In this document: positions 1 through 10,000 of the stretch, piece after piece | How positions within the stretch are numbered: the first letter of the stretch is position 1 | How the letters are laid out: every line of letters begins with the position of its first letter | Virus record (IMG/VR): IMGVR_UViG_3300030106_006063 | Coordinates: 14,201-48,427 of that record | DNA: 34,227 bases | Source: a virus | Direction: 5' to 3' (one strand) | The notes under the pieces: model-generated | The model's input: only the letters and a program-made list of their open reading frames with translations | What the model was told of the DNA's origin: nothing | The model's database searches: none | Made by a program: the position numbers and the translations under genes

Positions 1-1
1 C

Positions 2-106
2 GACCAGCCCGAAATACTCAACCACATTCACGGCGGGAAGAACGCGGCCAAAGCACCCACGGGTACGAGCCAACAGTTTTTGCATACGCTTGTCATGTGC
101 CGGTAG
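2..106 (+). CDS. C-terminal end of an unknown upstream protein (partial)
   Basis: An open frame runs from the window edge to TAG at 104-106 and gives 34 residues, ending TSQQFLHTLVMCR. It is cut by the window start, so its length and family cannot be seen. It lies 54 nt ahead of the Shine-Dalgarno-supported start of the next gene on the same strand. It therefore probably belongs to the same structural operon, for example an adaptor, head-tail or fibre-base protein, but that is inference from position only. A chance open frame of this length is possible. Confidence 0.5.
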   Translation, partial: DQPEILNHIHGGKNAAKAPTGTSQQFLHTLVMCR

Positions 107-160
107 ATGGGCTTACGAAGGATTGAACACAAAGCTGGCCGCAGGCGGGAGGATCAGGTC

Positions 161-715
161 ATGACTAGAGATGATGACTTGGCCCCTATCGTTGCGGATG
201 GGACTAATCCGCAGATGATTCGCAGAGCATTTGAGCGTTTGAACAAGCGCGTCGATGTTCTGCGTGGAACCATTGATAGCACAACAGCTAGCTTCTCGAT
301 CACCGTAACCGGCTTGCAGGTTGGCACTTTGAGTGGAGTCTTGAAGGCGAGTGGCGGCACAGTTTCTGTGGCAACCTCTGGGACGGATTATCAAGCTGCG
401 ATTACTGGTTTAACAGAAGAAACAAGCCCCGCTGGAACCAGCTTCGTTGGGCTGCATACAGGTTCAGCGTATAAGAAAACAAAGCTTACTGACATTTGGT
501 CAGCGGGCTTTACCCAGCAGTCTCATATTGTTGACGCGGTCACCAGCCATACAGTTACCGATCCTGCTGATAGTCCTGCTTCGGCAGACGCACTTAGAGA
601 TGACTTGGTGACAAACACGATCCCATCAATTGAAAGTCAACTAAACGCTCTTGGCGTTAAAATAAACGCAGTTATAACTGCTCTCGAAAACTCAGGCATT
701 ACAGCAACATCGTAG
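161..715 (+). CDS. Fibre-like phage structural protein, 184 aa
   Basis: I chose the ATG at 161 because GGGAGG lies at 147-152 with 8-nt spacing. The in-frame ATG at 107 directly follows a stop and has no Shine-Dalgarno. The N-terminus is polar (MTRDDDLAPIVADGTNP). The middle is rich in Thr, Ser and Gly, as in beta-structured fibre proteins. The C-terminus, from about residue 140, has a heptad-like pattern (DDLVTNTIPSIESQLNALG) ending GITATS, typical of trimeric phage fibre or tail proteins with a short coiled coil. It sits 8 nt ahead of another fibre-type gene. The role as a tail-fibre or virion decoration component is inferred from composition and neighbours. I recognise no catalytic motif. 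Confidence 0.7.
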   Translation: MTRDDDLAPIVADGTNPQMIRRAFERLNKRVDVLRGTIDSTTASFSITVTGLQVGTLSGVLKASGGTVSVATSGTDYQAAITGLTEETSPAGTSFVGLHTGSAYKKTKLTDIWSAGFTQQSHIVDAVTSHTVTDPADSPASADALRDDLVTNTIPSIESQLNALGVKINAVITALENSGITATS

Positions 716-723
716 GTAGAACA

Positions 724-1503
724 ATGACAAAAATATCTGCATTACCACAAGCAACCACCGCTGCATCAGCCGACGAGTTTGTCATGGTTCAGTCGGGGAC
801 TACCAAGAGGGTAGCTGCATCTGTGTTAACTTCTGACGTTGCTAAGTTCGGCGAGTTGTACCAAGAGGTTGCAACAAGCAAGTACACAGCAGCTCCTGCC
901 AGCATTGGCTCTGACCCTACATCCAACCGTATTACGATGAGTGACACATCCGACATGTATGTTGGAAGGCCGCTGAGGTATACCTACAACTCAGTTGTTT
1001 ATTATGGAATTGTCAGCGCGATAAGTGGAAGTTCCTACATCGATATTGCTGGAGCAACACTCAATACTACTCAGGCACTTACCAAGCTCGAAATCGGTCA
1101 CAGGAATGCTGTCGTTCAAATGCCATTTTTCATATCTGGTGTGTACGGAAATGGAACAGTTGCAACGCTTTTAGCAACGGACATGAATGCATATGTTCGG
1201 TGGAAAGAAAGCCCAGCAGCTTTAGCTTCCTTCGATGTAACTCATAAAACAGCAGATACCGGCGGTAGTCAGCCGAAGATTCAGGTTTATCTCAACGGAA
1301 ATGCTGTAAGCACTCAAAACACCAATCAGGGTCCAGCTGTCAGCGGTACGCCAGGGACATGGACGGCCAACAGTGCAGTTGCGATCAATACATCGAACTA
1401 CTCAATAACCTTCGATCAGTCGATTGAAATTGGAGTGACGGCAGGAACCAATTCAAACGCTGAAAACTTAAGCGGCAACCTTGTATTTGTTCTCAAAGGC
1501 TAG
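724..1503 (+). CDS. Tail fibre or receptor-binding-type protein, 259 aa
   Basis: The N-terminus (KISALPQATTAASADEFV, then VQSGTTKRVAASVL) is the short repeat-like head often seen at the start of phage tail fibre and tail spike proteins, where it docks the protein to the virion. The rest is rich in Thr, Ser, Gly and Asn with little charge, consistent with beta-sandwich or beta-helix structure. The C-terminal half (about residues 135-259) looks like a compact beta domain. The start at 724 follows a purine-rich stretch just after the previous stop. The gene lies directly before two DNRLRE-like genes, so a host-contact role is likely. The ligand cannot be inferred. Confidence 0.75.
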   Translation: MTKISALPQATTAASADEFVMVQSGTTKRVAASVLTSDVAKFGELYQEVATSKYTAAPASIGSDPTSNRITMSDTSDMYVGRPLRYTYNSVVYYGIVSAISGSSYIDIAGATLNTTQALTKLEIGHRNAVVQMPFFISGVYGNGTVATLLATDMNAYVRWKESPAALASFDVTHKTADTGGSQPKIQVYLNGNAVSTQNTNQGPAVSGTPGTWTANSAVAINTSNYSITFDQSIEIGVTAGTNSNAENLSGNLVFVLKG

Positions 1504-1505
1504 AC

Positions 1506-2144
1506 ATGTTTAAAAACGGCATTCCCCCAACAATAAACTGGTCTTCCGGCGGCGGTGGCGGCGGTGGTGAAACTACTTACGCCGTAGCAGCAAGTGCAGA
1601 TGATGGAGTATTTACTGCCACTAATCAGTCGTCTTCTTTCCCATCTGGTTTTATTGTTCTCGGTAACAGTGCAACCGATGCAAAAACTCTTCGGGAGCGA
1701 GATGAAGACTTCGGGATGTACACCTACACAAAAGCATTCTTTAGGTTTCAGAACATCAATATTTCACAAGGCGCAACGATTCAAAGTGCATATCTAAAAG
1801 TCGTTTACTATTCAGGAACCGGAACGACTGACTTGAAAATAGTCGGCACAGACGCTGACAATGCGTCAGCACCAACTCACGCTAGCGATGGAGCCACATC
1901 ACTTCACACTTCCGCTGTAGTTAGTTGGTCAAATCCATCGACGCACAGCACAAATTATCAGACTTCACCTGACATAAAAACGGTGATTCAAGAGATTGTG
2001 GATCGAGGCAGTTGGGCATCAGGCAATGCGATGATGATTCAGACTTATTACGACAGTGGAGGGTCTACGAAGCAAGAGAGAAAGGCACGCACATATGATT
2101 ACAGCAGTGCTGCGTATCCAGCAAAATTAGTAATCACGATCTAG
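1506..2144 (+). CDS. DNRLRE-like virion surface protein, copy 1, 212 aa
   Basis: After a short head (MFKNGIPPTINWSS) and a Gly-rich linker at residues 15-21 comes one domain of about 190 residues. It has the hallmarks of DNRLRE-type beta-sandwich domains: a strand with FFRFQNINISQGATIQSAYL, a VVSWSNP strand, SPDIKTVIQEIVDRGSWASG and a final KLVITI strand. Such domains occur in bacterial cell-surface and carbohydrate-associated proteins. In a phage structural block it is probably a receptor- or glycan-binding appendage. It is a paralogue of the next gene. The AAAGG at about 1496-1500 gives a workable ribosome site. Domain assignment is by motif memory; ligand unknown. Confidence 0.75.
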   Translation: MFKNGIPPTINWSSGGGGGGGETTYAVAASADDGVFTATNQSSSFPSGFIVLGNSATDAKTLRERDEDFGMYTYTKAFFRFQNINISQGATIQSAYLKVVYYSGTGTTDLKIVGTDADNASAPTHASDGATSLHTSAVVSWSNPSTHSTNYQTSPDIKTVIQEIVDRGSWASGNAMMIQTYYDSGGSTKQERKARTYDYSSAAYPAKLVITI

Positions 2145-2153
2145 GAAGTAGCG

Positions 2154-2795
2154 ATGATTAAAACTGGAATACCCCCAATTTACGGTTGGTCGCAGAGTGG
2201 TGTTACACAAATCTTTCAGCCGACAGATAGCGATCAAGATGGAACGTGGACCAAAACGAATTTCTCAGGGCATAGTCCTCCTTCGGGTTCAGACAATTAC
2301 AACAGTGATGGCAGCGGTGGTTCAACTGGAATAGCTGGCGTGACTAGGTATCCAGATAGCGACGATGGGTCAGTGTGGAAAAAGGCATGGTTTCGTTTTA
2401 CAAATGTTTCCGTAGCTCAAGGAGCGACTATAAAAAATGCGTACCTAAAAGTAATTATTAGCGCAGCATCAGGAAATGATGTGGCGACGATTGTCGGAGC
2501 AGACTTAGATAACGTGTCTCAACCGTCAGGAGGTGGCGGCGCGCATTCATTGCACACATCTGCGTCTGTTGCGTGGTCAAACCCCACCGCAAGTGGGACT
2601 AATTACGTCAGCAGCCCAGACATCAAAACCATTGTGCAGGAGATTGTTAATCGATCCGGTTGGTCGAGCGGCAACGCAATGATGATTCAGGTTTACTACC
2701 AGAGTTCAGTTACGGGCGATCAAAGTAGGAGTTTTTTGCAGTGGGACACAAACAGCAACACATCTCAAGCAGCAAAGTTAGAAATAAGCACCTAA
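2154..2795 (+). CDS. DNRLRE-like virion surface protein, copy 2, 213 aa
   Basis: It shares the layout of the preceding gene: head MIKTGIPPIYGWSQ, then WFRFTNVSVAQGATIKNAYL, SVAWSNP, SPDIKTIVQEIVNRSGWSSG and NAMMIQVYY near the C-terminus. The two genes are therefore a tandem duplication that has diverged mostly in the N-terminal third and in loops. AGGAAG at 2143-2148 overlaps the upstream stop and gives a clear ribosome site, so the pair is co-translated. As for copy 1, a beta-sandwich host-surface binding role is likely, and the pair may give two specificities. Confidence 0.75.
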   Translation: MIKTGIPPIYGWSQSGVTQIFQPTDSDQDGTWTKTNFSGHSPPSGSDNYNSDGSGGSTGIAGVTRYPDSDDGSVWKKAWFRFTNVSVAQGATIKNAYLKVIISAASGNDVATIVGADLDNVSQPSGGGGAHSLHTSASVAWSNPTASGTNYVSSPDIKTIVQEIVNRSGWSSGNAMMIQVYYQSSVTGDQSRSFLQWDTNSNTSQAAKLEIST

Positions 2796-2902
2796 CCTAG
2801 CAACCTACCCCCCCTCTGTGGCTGCTGGTTTTTCGGTGGAAATCTGGGTGCGAAAGTGCCATGATGCGGCTTTATCCGCCACCCAAATCAAGAGATAGTG
2901 CC

Positions 2903-3766
2903 ATGGTAGGGTACAACACAACGCGAAATTACTCTCGCGACGACGATGGGAACATCCTTGGGTATTACGACACTTCGCCTCGGTATGGTGGCGGCACAAA
3001 CTTCACAGGCTACATCAACGGTGAGAGGTTTACCGACCGAGTGCTGTATGAGGAAGCTTTGAAAGGTGGCGGAGCAGGAAATCGCCAAGCCAGAAACCTC
3101 GAAACCCTAATCAATCAATACCAGCTAGCAATGGATGAGGCCAATGCCGCCAACCAAGCGAGGTATGAGCAGGGAATGGGGATGTACGATGACCTCATTT
3201 CCAGCAGCCAAGAGGGCTTCGACCAGCGTCTTGCTGATCTCACTCAGATGACGGACGCCGATTTGGATGCAATTATCGGTGGGTATCAGGATCGCTACCA
3301 AACGGGCATGGATATTTTGCAGGGGCGAGCGATGGACTCGATGCGTGGCCGAGATCGTCGTCGCGCGCGTGCTTTGGCTGCTGATCGAAATCCCGTTAAT
3401 TTGCGAGCAAATCCTGAACTAGCGGGTGCTGTGGCTGGTTCTCTCCAGCAGGGTACTAATCGCGATTTTAACGAAGAGGACGCTGCTGCCGAGGACGCAA
3501 TGAGAAGACGGCGGTTTGCCAATTACCGTGCAATGACCGGCGAACAGCGAAGGGCTGAAGATCAGTATCGACAGCAGCGAACAGCGATGATCAATGCTGC
3601 CAAAGAGCAGCAATCTAGAGCAATGCAAGATTTGCCTAAGCAGCAAATTGGTTTTGTGCAGCGACGACAAGACCTTGCTCCAACGCTCGACAATATTGCT
3701 GACATCGCAATCGCTTCCGGCACGGCAATGGGTGACTACAACATCCCGCTTTTCAAGACTCTTTAA
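2903..3766 (+). CDS. Probable internal virion (ejection) protein, 287 aa
   Basis: No known domain can be named. The N-terminus (GYNTTRNYSRDDDGNILGYY) is polar. Residues from about 60 onward are rich in Gln, Arg, Ala, Met and Asp and strongly helical, with runs such as QRRAEDQYRQQRTAMINAAK. This resembles small internal core or ejection proteins of podoviruses. It is the first of three such genes leading to the giant polyprotein, the usual place for ejection proteins. Two starts are possible: ATG 2903 behind a purine-rich AAGAGA, or the ATG pair at 2861/2864, which would add 14 residues. I favour 2903 slightly. Confidence 0.7.
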   Translation: MVGYNTTRNYSRDDDGNILGYYDTSPRYGGGTNFTGYINGERFTDRVLYEEALKGGGAGNRQARNLETLINQYQLAMDEANAANQARYEQGMGMYDDLISSSQEGFDQRLADLTQMTDADLDAIIGGYQDRYQTGMDILQGRAMDSMRGRDRRRARALAADRNPVNLRANPELAGAVAGSLQQGTNRDFNEEDAAAEDAMRRRRFANYRAMTGEQRRAEDQYRQQRTAMINAAKEQQSRAMQDLPKQQIGFVQRRQDLAPTLDNIADIAIASGTAMGDYNIPLFKTL

Positions 3767-3784
3767 ATTGAGCCGAGGCTTGCA

Positions 3785-5194
3785 ATGCTTTTCAATTACC
3801 AGTTGCCTATGGGCCAAGAACCCGAGGGTGAGCAGTTCAATCCTTTGCCAACGCTAAATAACAACGCCAGCGTTGATTCTGGAATGAGCCTCTATCCATC
3901 TGCTCAGTCCTATGATTCTCCATCAAATTTTATAGGGCAGGGTCCGGTGCAGCTTGGCGCAGCACAGCGTCAGCGATTAAATCGACAATACGATGGTTTG
4001 ATGAGCCAAGTAGGCCAGCAAGCCGTCAGCAGCGGCTTGTACAACACAACTGTGCCAATCACCCAAGAGCAGGCTGTTGAGCGAGCTAGAGGGCAAGCAT
4101 TGACTGGTTTTGAGGGTCAGTTGATGGACGAAGAAATGGGTGCGTACACTGGCATGACTGGAGATGCGTTGCTTTCTGAGTTGCAAAGTCGATTATCGCA
4201 AACAAGCGAAATTGATGCGGCCACATCTCAAGGAATCGTGGACAACATTAGTAACGTGCTTGATCAGATTGCTTTCCTTGAGGCGAAAAACGAGAAAGGG
4301 CCGAACCTCGACAAGCTCCGAGAGATCGTTTCGCTACTGGGGCAGTCGATGGCAGAAACCAACGGTGTTCCTTCAGTTGTGTTTCCAAATCTCGGTGGTG
4401 GCGACGATGATGAGGAGAGCAGTCCCAAATTTAGAGATTCACCTGGAATCGGAGAAAATCCGTTTCAGCCCGACTACGAAACCATAGCGGGTGTAATGGA
4501 CTCAGTTGCCGCAAGCAATGCAAATGTACGGGAAGGTGACATAAAGGGCGACCTCGGTCTAAGGTCCAACAAGTCAGCCGGTACTGGCAGCGGTGGCGGA
4601 TCAAACGCTGGCGGTGGCATCGGTTCTGGCGGAGCTGGTTCAGTCGGGAGTGTCGGTAGCAGTCCAAGCGGGAGTAGCTCGTCACCAACCACATCTGTTG
4701 GGCCGTCTTACCCCAGTGCCGCCGCTGGCACTCTCTCGAATCCGGCAGCTCAAGAAGAGGCTGCAAACGCTGGCTTGAAACTTGGCGTTGGTGACAGTGG
4801 ATTGCCTGCCGTAGTACCACCTAATCCAGCCGATTTTGACTCAGGCGACAGTTACGCAGCGGCGTTGAAATCATACCAGCAGTTTAGTGAGAAGTATCCT
4901 GAATTTGCTCAGGGCGCTTTTCAATTTGATGATTATTACGACGACTCCAACCTAGATGCTGATGCCAACCCAATTAGTACCCCTGATCGAGAAATCCGCA
5001 GCGACTTGCCGCTTGCACCTGGAGAAATTTCCAAGAAACTTCCAGATTCAGATTATTGGGACCGTACAGACGACGACATGGAAGAGCGAAAGAAAAAAAT
5101 CAAGCAATGGAAGAAGCAATACCCTGGCACTCCTTACGGTTACGACCCCGAAGAGTGGCGAAGGATTATGGCAGACGACTACGACACTGATTGA
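3785..5194 (+). CDS. Probable internal virion protein with Gly/Ser linker, 469 aa
   Basis: The N-terminal half (residues 1-200) is Gln-rich and helical (RQRLNRQYDGLMSQVGQQAV). Residues about 255-312 form a disordered Gly/Ser/Thr linker. The C-terminal third is acidic and ends with a charged helix (DDMEERKKKIKQWKKQ) and an acidic tail. GAGG just upstream and the ATG at 3785 fit as start. There is no enzymatic motif. Its position between two other Gln-rich helical proteins, just ahead of the polyvalent protein, makes a DNA-ejection or internal core component the best guess. A head-assembly or scaffolding role is an alternative. Confidence 0.7.
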   Translation: MLFNYQLPMGQEPEGEQFNPLPTLNNNASVDSGMSLYPSAQSYDSPSNFIGQGPVQLGAAQRQRLNRQYDGLMSQVGQQAVSSGLYNTTVPITQEQAVERARGQALTGFEGQLMDEEMGAYTGMTGDALLSELQSRLSQTSEIDAATSQGIVDNISNVLDQIAFLEAKNEKGPNLDKLREIVSLLGQSMAETNGVPSVVFPNLGGGDDDEESSPKFRDSPGIGENPFQPDYETIAGVMDSVAASNANVREGDIKGDLGLRSNKSAGTGSGGGSNAGGGIGSGGAGSVGSVGSSPSGSSSSPTTSVGPSYPSAAAGTLSNPAAQEEAANAGLKLGVGDSGLPAVVPPNPADFDSGDSYAAALKSYQQFSEKYPEFAQGAFQFDDYYDDSNLDADANPISTPDREIRSDLPLAPGEISKKLPDSDYWDRTDDDMEERKKKIKQWKKQYPGTPYGYDPEEWRRIMADDYDTD

Positions 5195-5204
5195 GAGTTA
5201 AAAA

Positions 5205-6980
5205 ATGGCAATAACAATTAACTACGGGCCGTCAGCAGCAGCTTTGGGTAGTGTCGCTTTCGATGCAGGCCGTGGCATTGAGAAACGCCGCCGCCAAGAG
5301 TCTGATCGCGAGTATGGTTTGCGCGCACAGTCTCAAGCCTTTGCGATGCAGCAAGCCGCGTTGCAAGAGAAGGCTCGTCGTCGCCAAGAGCAGCGGTTGA
5401 TGCAACAGCAGATGTTTGATCAGCAGCGTCAGCGAGCAGTTTTTCAATCTGGTCTGCAACAGCAAATGTTTAATCAGCAGCGGCAGATCGCTGATTACAA
5501 CAAGGGGATGCGTGACCTTTACCAGAGGACAGCGTCCCAGACTCCCGGCTTGCTGGGGTTAAGTGAGGATCAGGTTCTCGGCAGGAGGCCGGGGCAGCTG
5601 AGTGCCTATAACCAGCAGATGCTTGATTTAGAAAACGTGCGGATGTCGCGAAACGTCCTCATGAATTCTTTGAAAGAACTCAGAGAAGCAGATTCCAAGG
5701 GACGACTAAACGCTGCTGGCAAGGCTGAGTTAGCGAGGTTTAATTCTGCTTATACAAAGTCAATGCAGGAAGTGTCAGGTTTTTCTCCTCGCGAGCAACT
5801 GCAAGTGTTTGATCAGTTGCGGAACCAAGCAGACGTAATTGCAATGGGGCCAAACTTTACTCAGCAGCAGTTAGGCCCTGCAGAGAGCTTTGCAAAACAA
5901 CGGCTTTTTACCGGAGAACAGCTAGGTGTTCCTGGCGACAACAGTTACTACTACTTCGATAGCAAAGGCGAGCCACAGGCATGGAGTGGTTTGCAAGGCT
6001 CCGGCACAAGTATGTCAGATGCCGACCTGCAGCAACTGCTGGAAGGCGAAGATTCTCAGCCGTCTTTGCAATCGAAAACTCAGGCTGAAGGCGAAGATGC
6101 GCAACGCACAAAAATACTTGACCGCATTTACCAGTCTAGTCAGGGCGGGCGAGCAAACTTAACCCCTCAAGGTCAAGCGATTTTCGACGAGTATCAAGCT
6201 TCCGTTCTTTATTTGCAAAACCTAAAAGACGCAAGAGACAATCCAACTAAGCCACTTAATGAAGCTCAAAAAGCCGCATTGGATAGTATGATTGCAGATG
6301 CTGAGAGTAGGGTAAAAGAGAATCAACTCGACATGGCGCAACTTGCCAAGCTGCAAAGCGCAGGAGCGATGCAAAGTCCAGCTCCAGCAGCAACGCCACA
6401 GGCTCCAGCAGCCGCTACTAGTCAAAACCTGCCAACTATTCCTTACAGCCCAAGAATCGCTGCAGCAGCTTTTTTGACAAACGAAGATGTAGCGGGAGCA
6501 GATCTGTCTGAAGGGCAAATGCGACAACTGCGAGTGGCAGTTCAGTACGACAATTTGCCACTTCCCGCCAAAGAGCGGGTAAAGCAAAGTCTGCGCGACC
6601 CAAAAAACAAAGACCTGCCACCTGCATTAGTAGCTCAGTATGCGGCCTTAGGAAAACACGACATCCGAGAGGTTGCGAAGAAAGCCAAGAACAGCAAGAA
6701 CAGCAATGTTTTTAATGAATCTATCCAAACAAGCCAGTTTATGGATATGCGACCACTTTCATTAGATGAGGTGGTAAAGCTTTACGTGGATGGCGGCAGT
6801 ACTGGCAAGTTCTTGCCCGAAGCTTGGTACGACCCTGCTACGGGTGACGTAGGTAAAAAACAGCAGTTTCTAAAAAACATGGAAGGCAAGTTGTCGCCTG
6901 AAAACCAGACGCTGCGAGATTTCATTAAGAAACAGCAAGATCGACAGCTGCAGGGCATAGGCCCTCAATACGTAAAGTAA
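5205..6980 (+). CDS. Probable internal virion protein, coiled-coil, 591 aa
   Basis: Residues about 25-110 form a long Gln/Arg-rich helix with a near-repeat (QQQMFDQQRQ then QQQMFNQQRQ), likely coiled coil. The remainder is mainly helical, with an Ala/Pro/Gln-rich flexible stretch near residues 385-405 (SAGAMQSPAPAATPQ). The C-terminal domain (about 420-591) is more globular. It starts 10 nt after the previous stop and precedes the 3961-aa gene by 47 nt. The set of three helical proteins plus a giant one parallels the internal-core genes of T7-like phages by order, not by detectable sequence motifs. Function is inferred. Confidence 0.7.
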   Translation: MAITINYGPSAAALGSVAFDAGRGIEKRRRQESDREYGLRAQSQAFAMQQAALQEKARRRQEQRLMQQQMFDQQRQRAVFQSGLQQQMFNQQRQIADYNKGMRDLYQRTASQTPGLLGLSEDQVLGRRPGQLSAYNQQMLDLENVRMSRNVLMNSLKELREADSKGRLNAAGKAELARFNSAYTKSMQEVSGFSPREQLQVFDQLRNQADVIAMGPNFTQQQLGPAESFAKQRLFTGEQLGVPGDNSYYYFDSKGEPQAWSGLQGSGTSMSDADLQQLLEGEDSQPSLQSKTQAEGEDAQRTKILDRIYQSSQGGRANLTPQGQAIFDEYQASVLYLQNLKDARDNPTKPLNEAQKAALDSMIADAESRVKENQLDMAQLAKLQSAGAMQSPAPAATPQAPAAATSQNLPTIPYSPRIAAAAFLTNEDVAGADLSEGQMRQLRVAVQYDNLPLPAKERVKQSLRDPKNKDLPPALVAQYAALGKHDIREVAKKAKNSKNSNVFNESIQTSQFMDMRPLSLDEVVKLYVDGGSTGKFLPEAWYDPATGDVGKKQQFLKNMEGKLSPENQTLRDFIKKQQDRQLQGIGPQYVK

Positions 6981-6995
6981 ATATACGTTTTCTTC
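6970..6995 (+). terminator. Weak hairpin plus T-tract over the stop codon before the giant gene
   Basis: ACGTA (6970-6974) can pair with TACGT (6984-6988) around a 9-nt loop that holds the TAA stop (6978-6980). A T-rich run follows directly (TTTTCTT). The stem is only 5 bp, so at most an attenuator-like terminator that lowers transcription into the giant gene. Confidence 0.25.
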
Positions 6996-7027
6996 GTAAA
7001 CTCAAGTTTTGTTAATAAGGTGCAAAA

Positions 7028-10000
7028 ATGCCGCTTACAGATGCGGAACGCAAGCAACAGGAATACGAAGAAACAATTCGCAAGGCGGCGCAAAACGCTG
7101 TTTTAAAAAAAACAGATCCAACCGCTGAAGAATTTCTTCGGTCATACTTTCGCAACGCGGCTGTTGCTAGGCTTGCGAGGGCTGATGCTGAAGATCGCGA
7201 AACTTCAGGTCTTGTTGCTGAACAATTTGCCCGTGGAATGTACCAGCCGATTACAGGCCTTGCTGCTAGAGCTGCAGGTTTTCTGCCAGAGCAGACGAAA
7301 AGAAGGCTTCGTGGATCTGGGGCAATTCCATACGGTGATGCTGAAACAGTGCAAGCTGTTGAAGGTGCGTTTCAATCTGCAGCGTATGAGCGTTACCCAG
7401 AGGGGAAGTTGGGGGGCGCACTCAAGATCGGCATGGCGGTTGGACAACAGCTTCCAGCTATGATCGGAGCGGGCATGACAGGTGGCTTGCCTGCTCTTGT
7501 CACCTATTACGGAACAACCAGTGCCAACGAAAGCTACTCTGAGGCAAAAAATAAAGGGATTGATGATGCAACAGCTCTTAAATACGCAGCGGTGGCAGGA
7601 GCGACAGAGGTTGCCGTAACATCTGCGTTTGCCGGAGCAGGGAAATTACTAGCTGGATCGAAGGTTGCTCCAGCAGGGCTGGGTGGTGCTGAGCGGGTTG
7701 CTGCTAGTTATGGAAGCAAAGCCAAAGAAACAAGCGAGGGGGTCTTGAAGGCGTTACTTCCTAAAACCCAAACTCTGGCTGATTACGGATCAGAGGTGGT
7801 GGAAGAGGTGGTGATCGAAACGATTAACAACCTTGCCCGCGCGGGTTTTGAAGTAGACATGGAGGCAGCAGATAGAGAAAGAATGGTAGAGTCTGCTTGG
7901 CAAGCGGCTCTGCAAGCTGTGGCGATGACTGGTGCATTAAAGACTCCTAAGTACATGGCTGATGTTGGTGGTCAGATCAGGGACAAGGTGCAGAGAAAAG
8001 GCTTTTACACTGACGAGGTAACAGACGGCAGCGAAATCATAGACGCAGCCAAGTCGCCGGATCCTGCTCCTGAGCAGCAAGCTGCCCAGCAGGAATCCCC
8101 ACAACAGCAACCTGAAGCTGAATTTGACCCACTGCAGATTGCATCAGACTTTCTTAACAACAACCGAACAGATGTTGACTCTCCAGATTTTCAAGCAGCT
8201 AAAAGTGTATTCGCACAAAATGAAAATCCCGATGCTCAGGAATTTGCCAAGCAGTTAGAAAAAAAAGAGTTTGAGATACGTGCAATCTTAGCTGCAGCAA
8301 AGAACGCAACGCAGCCTGCTGCTGAGCCTCAAACAGCTCCCGATGCAACTGCCGATCCAGCAGCTACACCTGAGCCAGAAGTCGCTGAACCGTTAAGTGC
8401 AGAGGAGCAGTTCGTACAAGACGGTACGGTTCCAGGGGGCATGCTTGATGCGATAGCTACGAAGATATCGCAGGGAGAGGAGCTAACTGGCTTTGAACAA
8501 GATGTTCGCAATGCCAATAGCGAAGATGTAAACAGAATATTGGAAGAGAGAAAAGCAGCTGCTGCTCCAACATCTGCACAGGAGCCAGAAGTAACTCCCC
8601 CCGAAACGCCACCGACAGATCCGTTTGAAACAGTAGTAAAAGGCTTTGAAGAAGCAATTGGTGAAGGCCGCACGTTCAACGAAACAGAAAAATTGCAACG
8701 CGCGCAGTTTGAAGCTGGCGATGATTCGTCTATAACCCAAGGGTTCGCAAATCGTGCTTTTAATCAAGCCGTTGCAAATATAAAAGCAAGAACAGAACAA
8801 GGAGCAGAAGATGGAGAAGAAGAAGCTGGGCAAGAAGCAGCAAGACAGCCAAGAGTTGATAGAGCAAACCCAAACAATCGTCCGGAGGTTGCAAATGTTG
8901 GTAGACCGGGAAAAGAAGGCACGCTCAACCTTGCAGACGGAAAAACAACAAAAGTCCGATATTACGTAGTTGAGGCCGATGACCTCACTCCATCACATGA
9001 TGCAAGAAGAAATTACCGAAGTAATCTTTTAGAGGGAGAGGAAGAAAACGAGCGTGCGTACGGTGACACTGATCAGGGTCGAGCTTCTCGGGAAACAGTA
9101 CGAAATATCGCTCAGGTAGACCCAAGCAAGGTGGAGCTGCTCACTTCCGACAACCCAACCGCAACTGATGGGCCTCCCATGGTTGAAGCACTTGGTTTGG
9201 TTCTCGGTGGCAATGCACGCGCCATGGGCATGCAGCTTGCGTATAGCAACGAAGATAACCCGGAGGCTGCTGCACGACTTAAAAAGCAGATGGTAGATTC
9301 CGCAGCAAAATTCGGGATAAACCCCGACGATGTTGAGCGTATGGATCAGCCGATCATTGTTCGCGAATTATTAGAGGCAGATTCCTTTGCCAACCTAAGT
9401 CGCCTGCTTAATGAAAACCTAACCACTGCAAAACCAGCAGAGACAGAGGCAGTGTCGAGAGGCAAAGCAGTTTCTGTCGATACTGCCAGAGCAATTGGCT
9501 CAGCAATGCAGTCACAGGGCGACGAGTTTCTCTCGATGCGAGATGTTCTCGGCAATGCAAAAATTGCTGGCAAGATAATAGACCTTCTTAGGAGTGATGG
9601 TGCGTGGACTAATGCAGATAGCACAAGGTATCTGAATGCACAAGGAAACCTTAACGAGGACGGCAAGAATGTAATCGAAGCTATGCTGGTGGGCAGGGTT
9701 ATCGATGACCCTGCGATTGCAGGTGCAGCACCGCCGGTGGTAAAGCAAAAGCTTTTGTTTGCAATGGGTGCGATAACGGCAATGAGTGCCGATGAAACGC
9801 ACGGAAAACGCTTTGGGGAAATACTTAAAACAGCAATAGAAGCTTATCCCGAATACAAAGCATCGGGCCAATCTGCATCAGAGTTTTTCTTAAAGCAGCA
9901 AAGTTTAATTGAGTTTGCTGGGCAAGGTGATCCATCTGTCATGGCTGTTGCAGATGCTCTCGAAAAGCTTCCTTTGCGCAAGTTTAGAGGTGCAATGAAG

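Noticed and set aside
107-160. Upstream ATG at 107 as the start of the first complete fibre gene
   Set aside because: It directly follows a stop and has no Shine-Dalgarno; ATG 161 has GGGAGG at good spacing.
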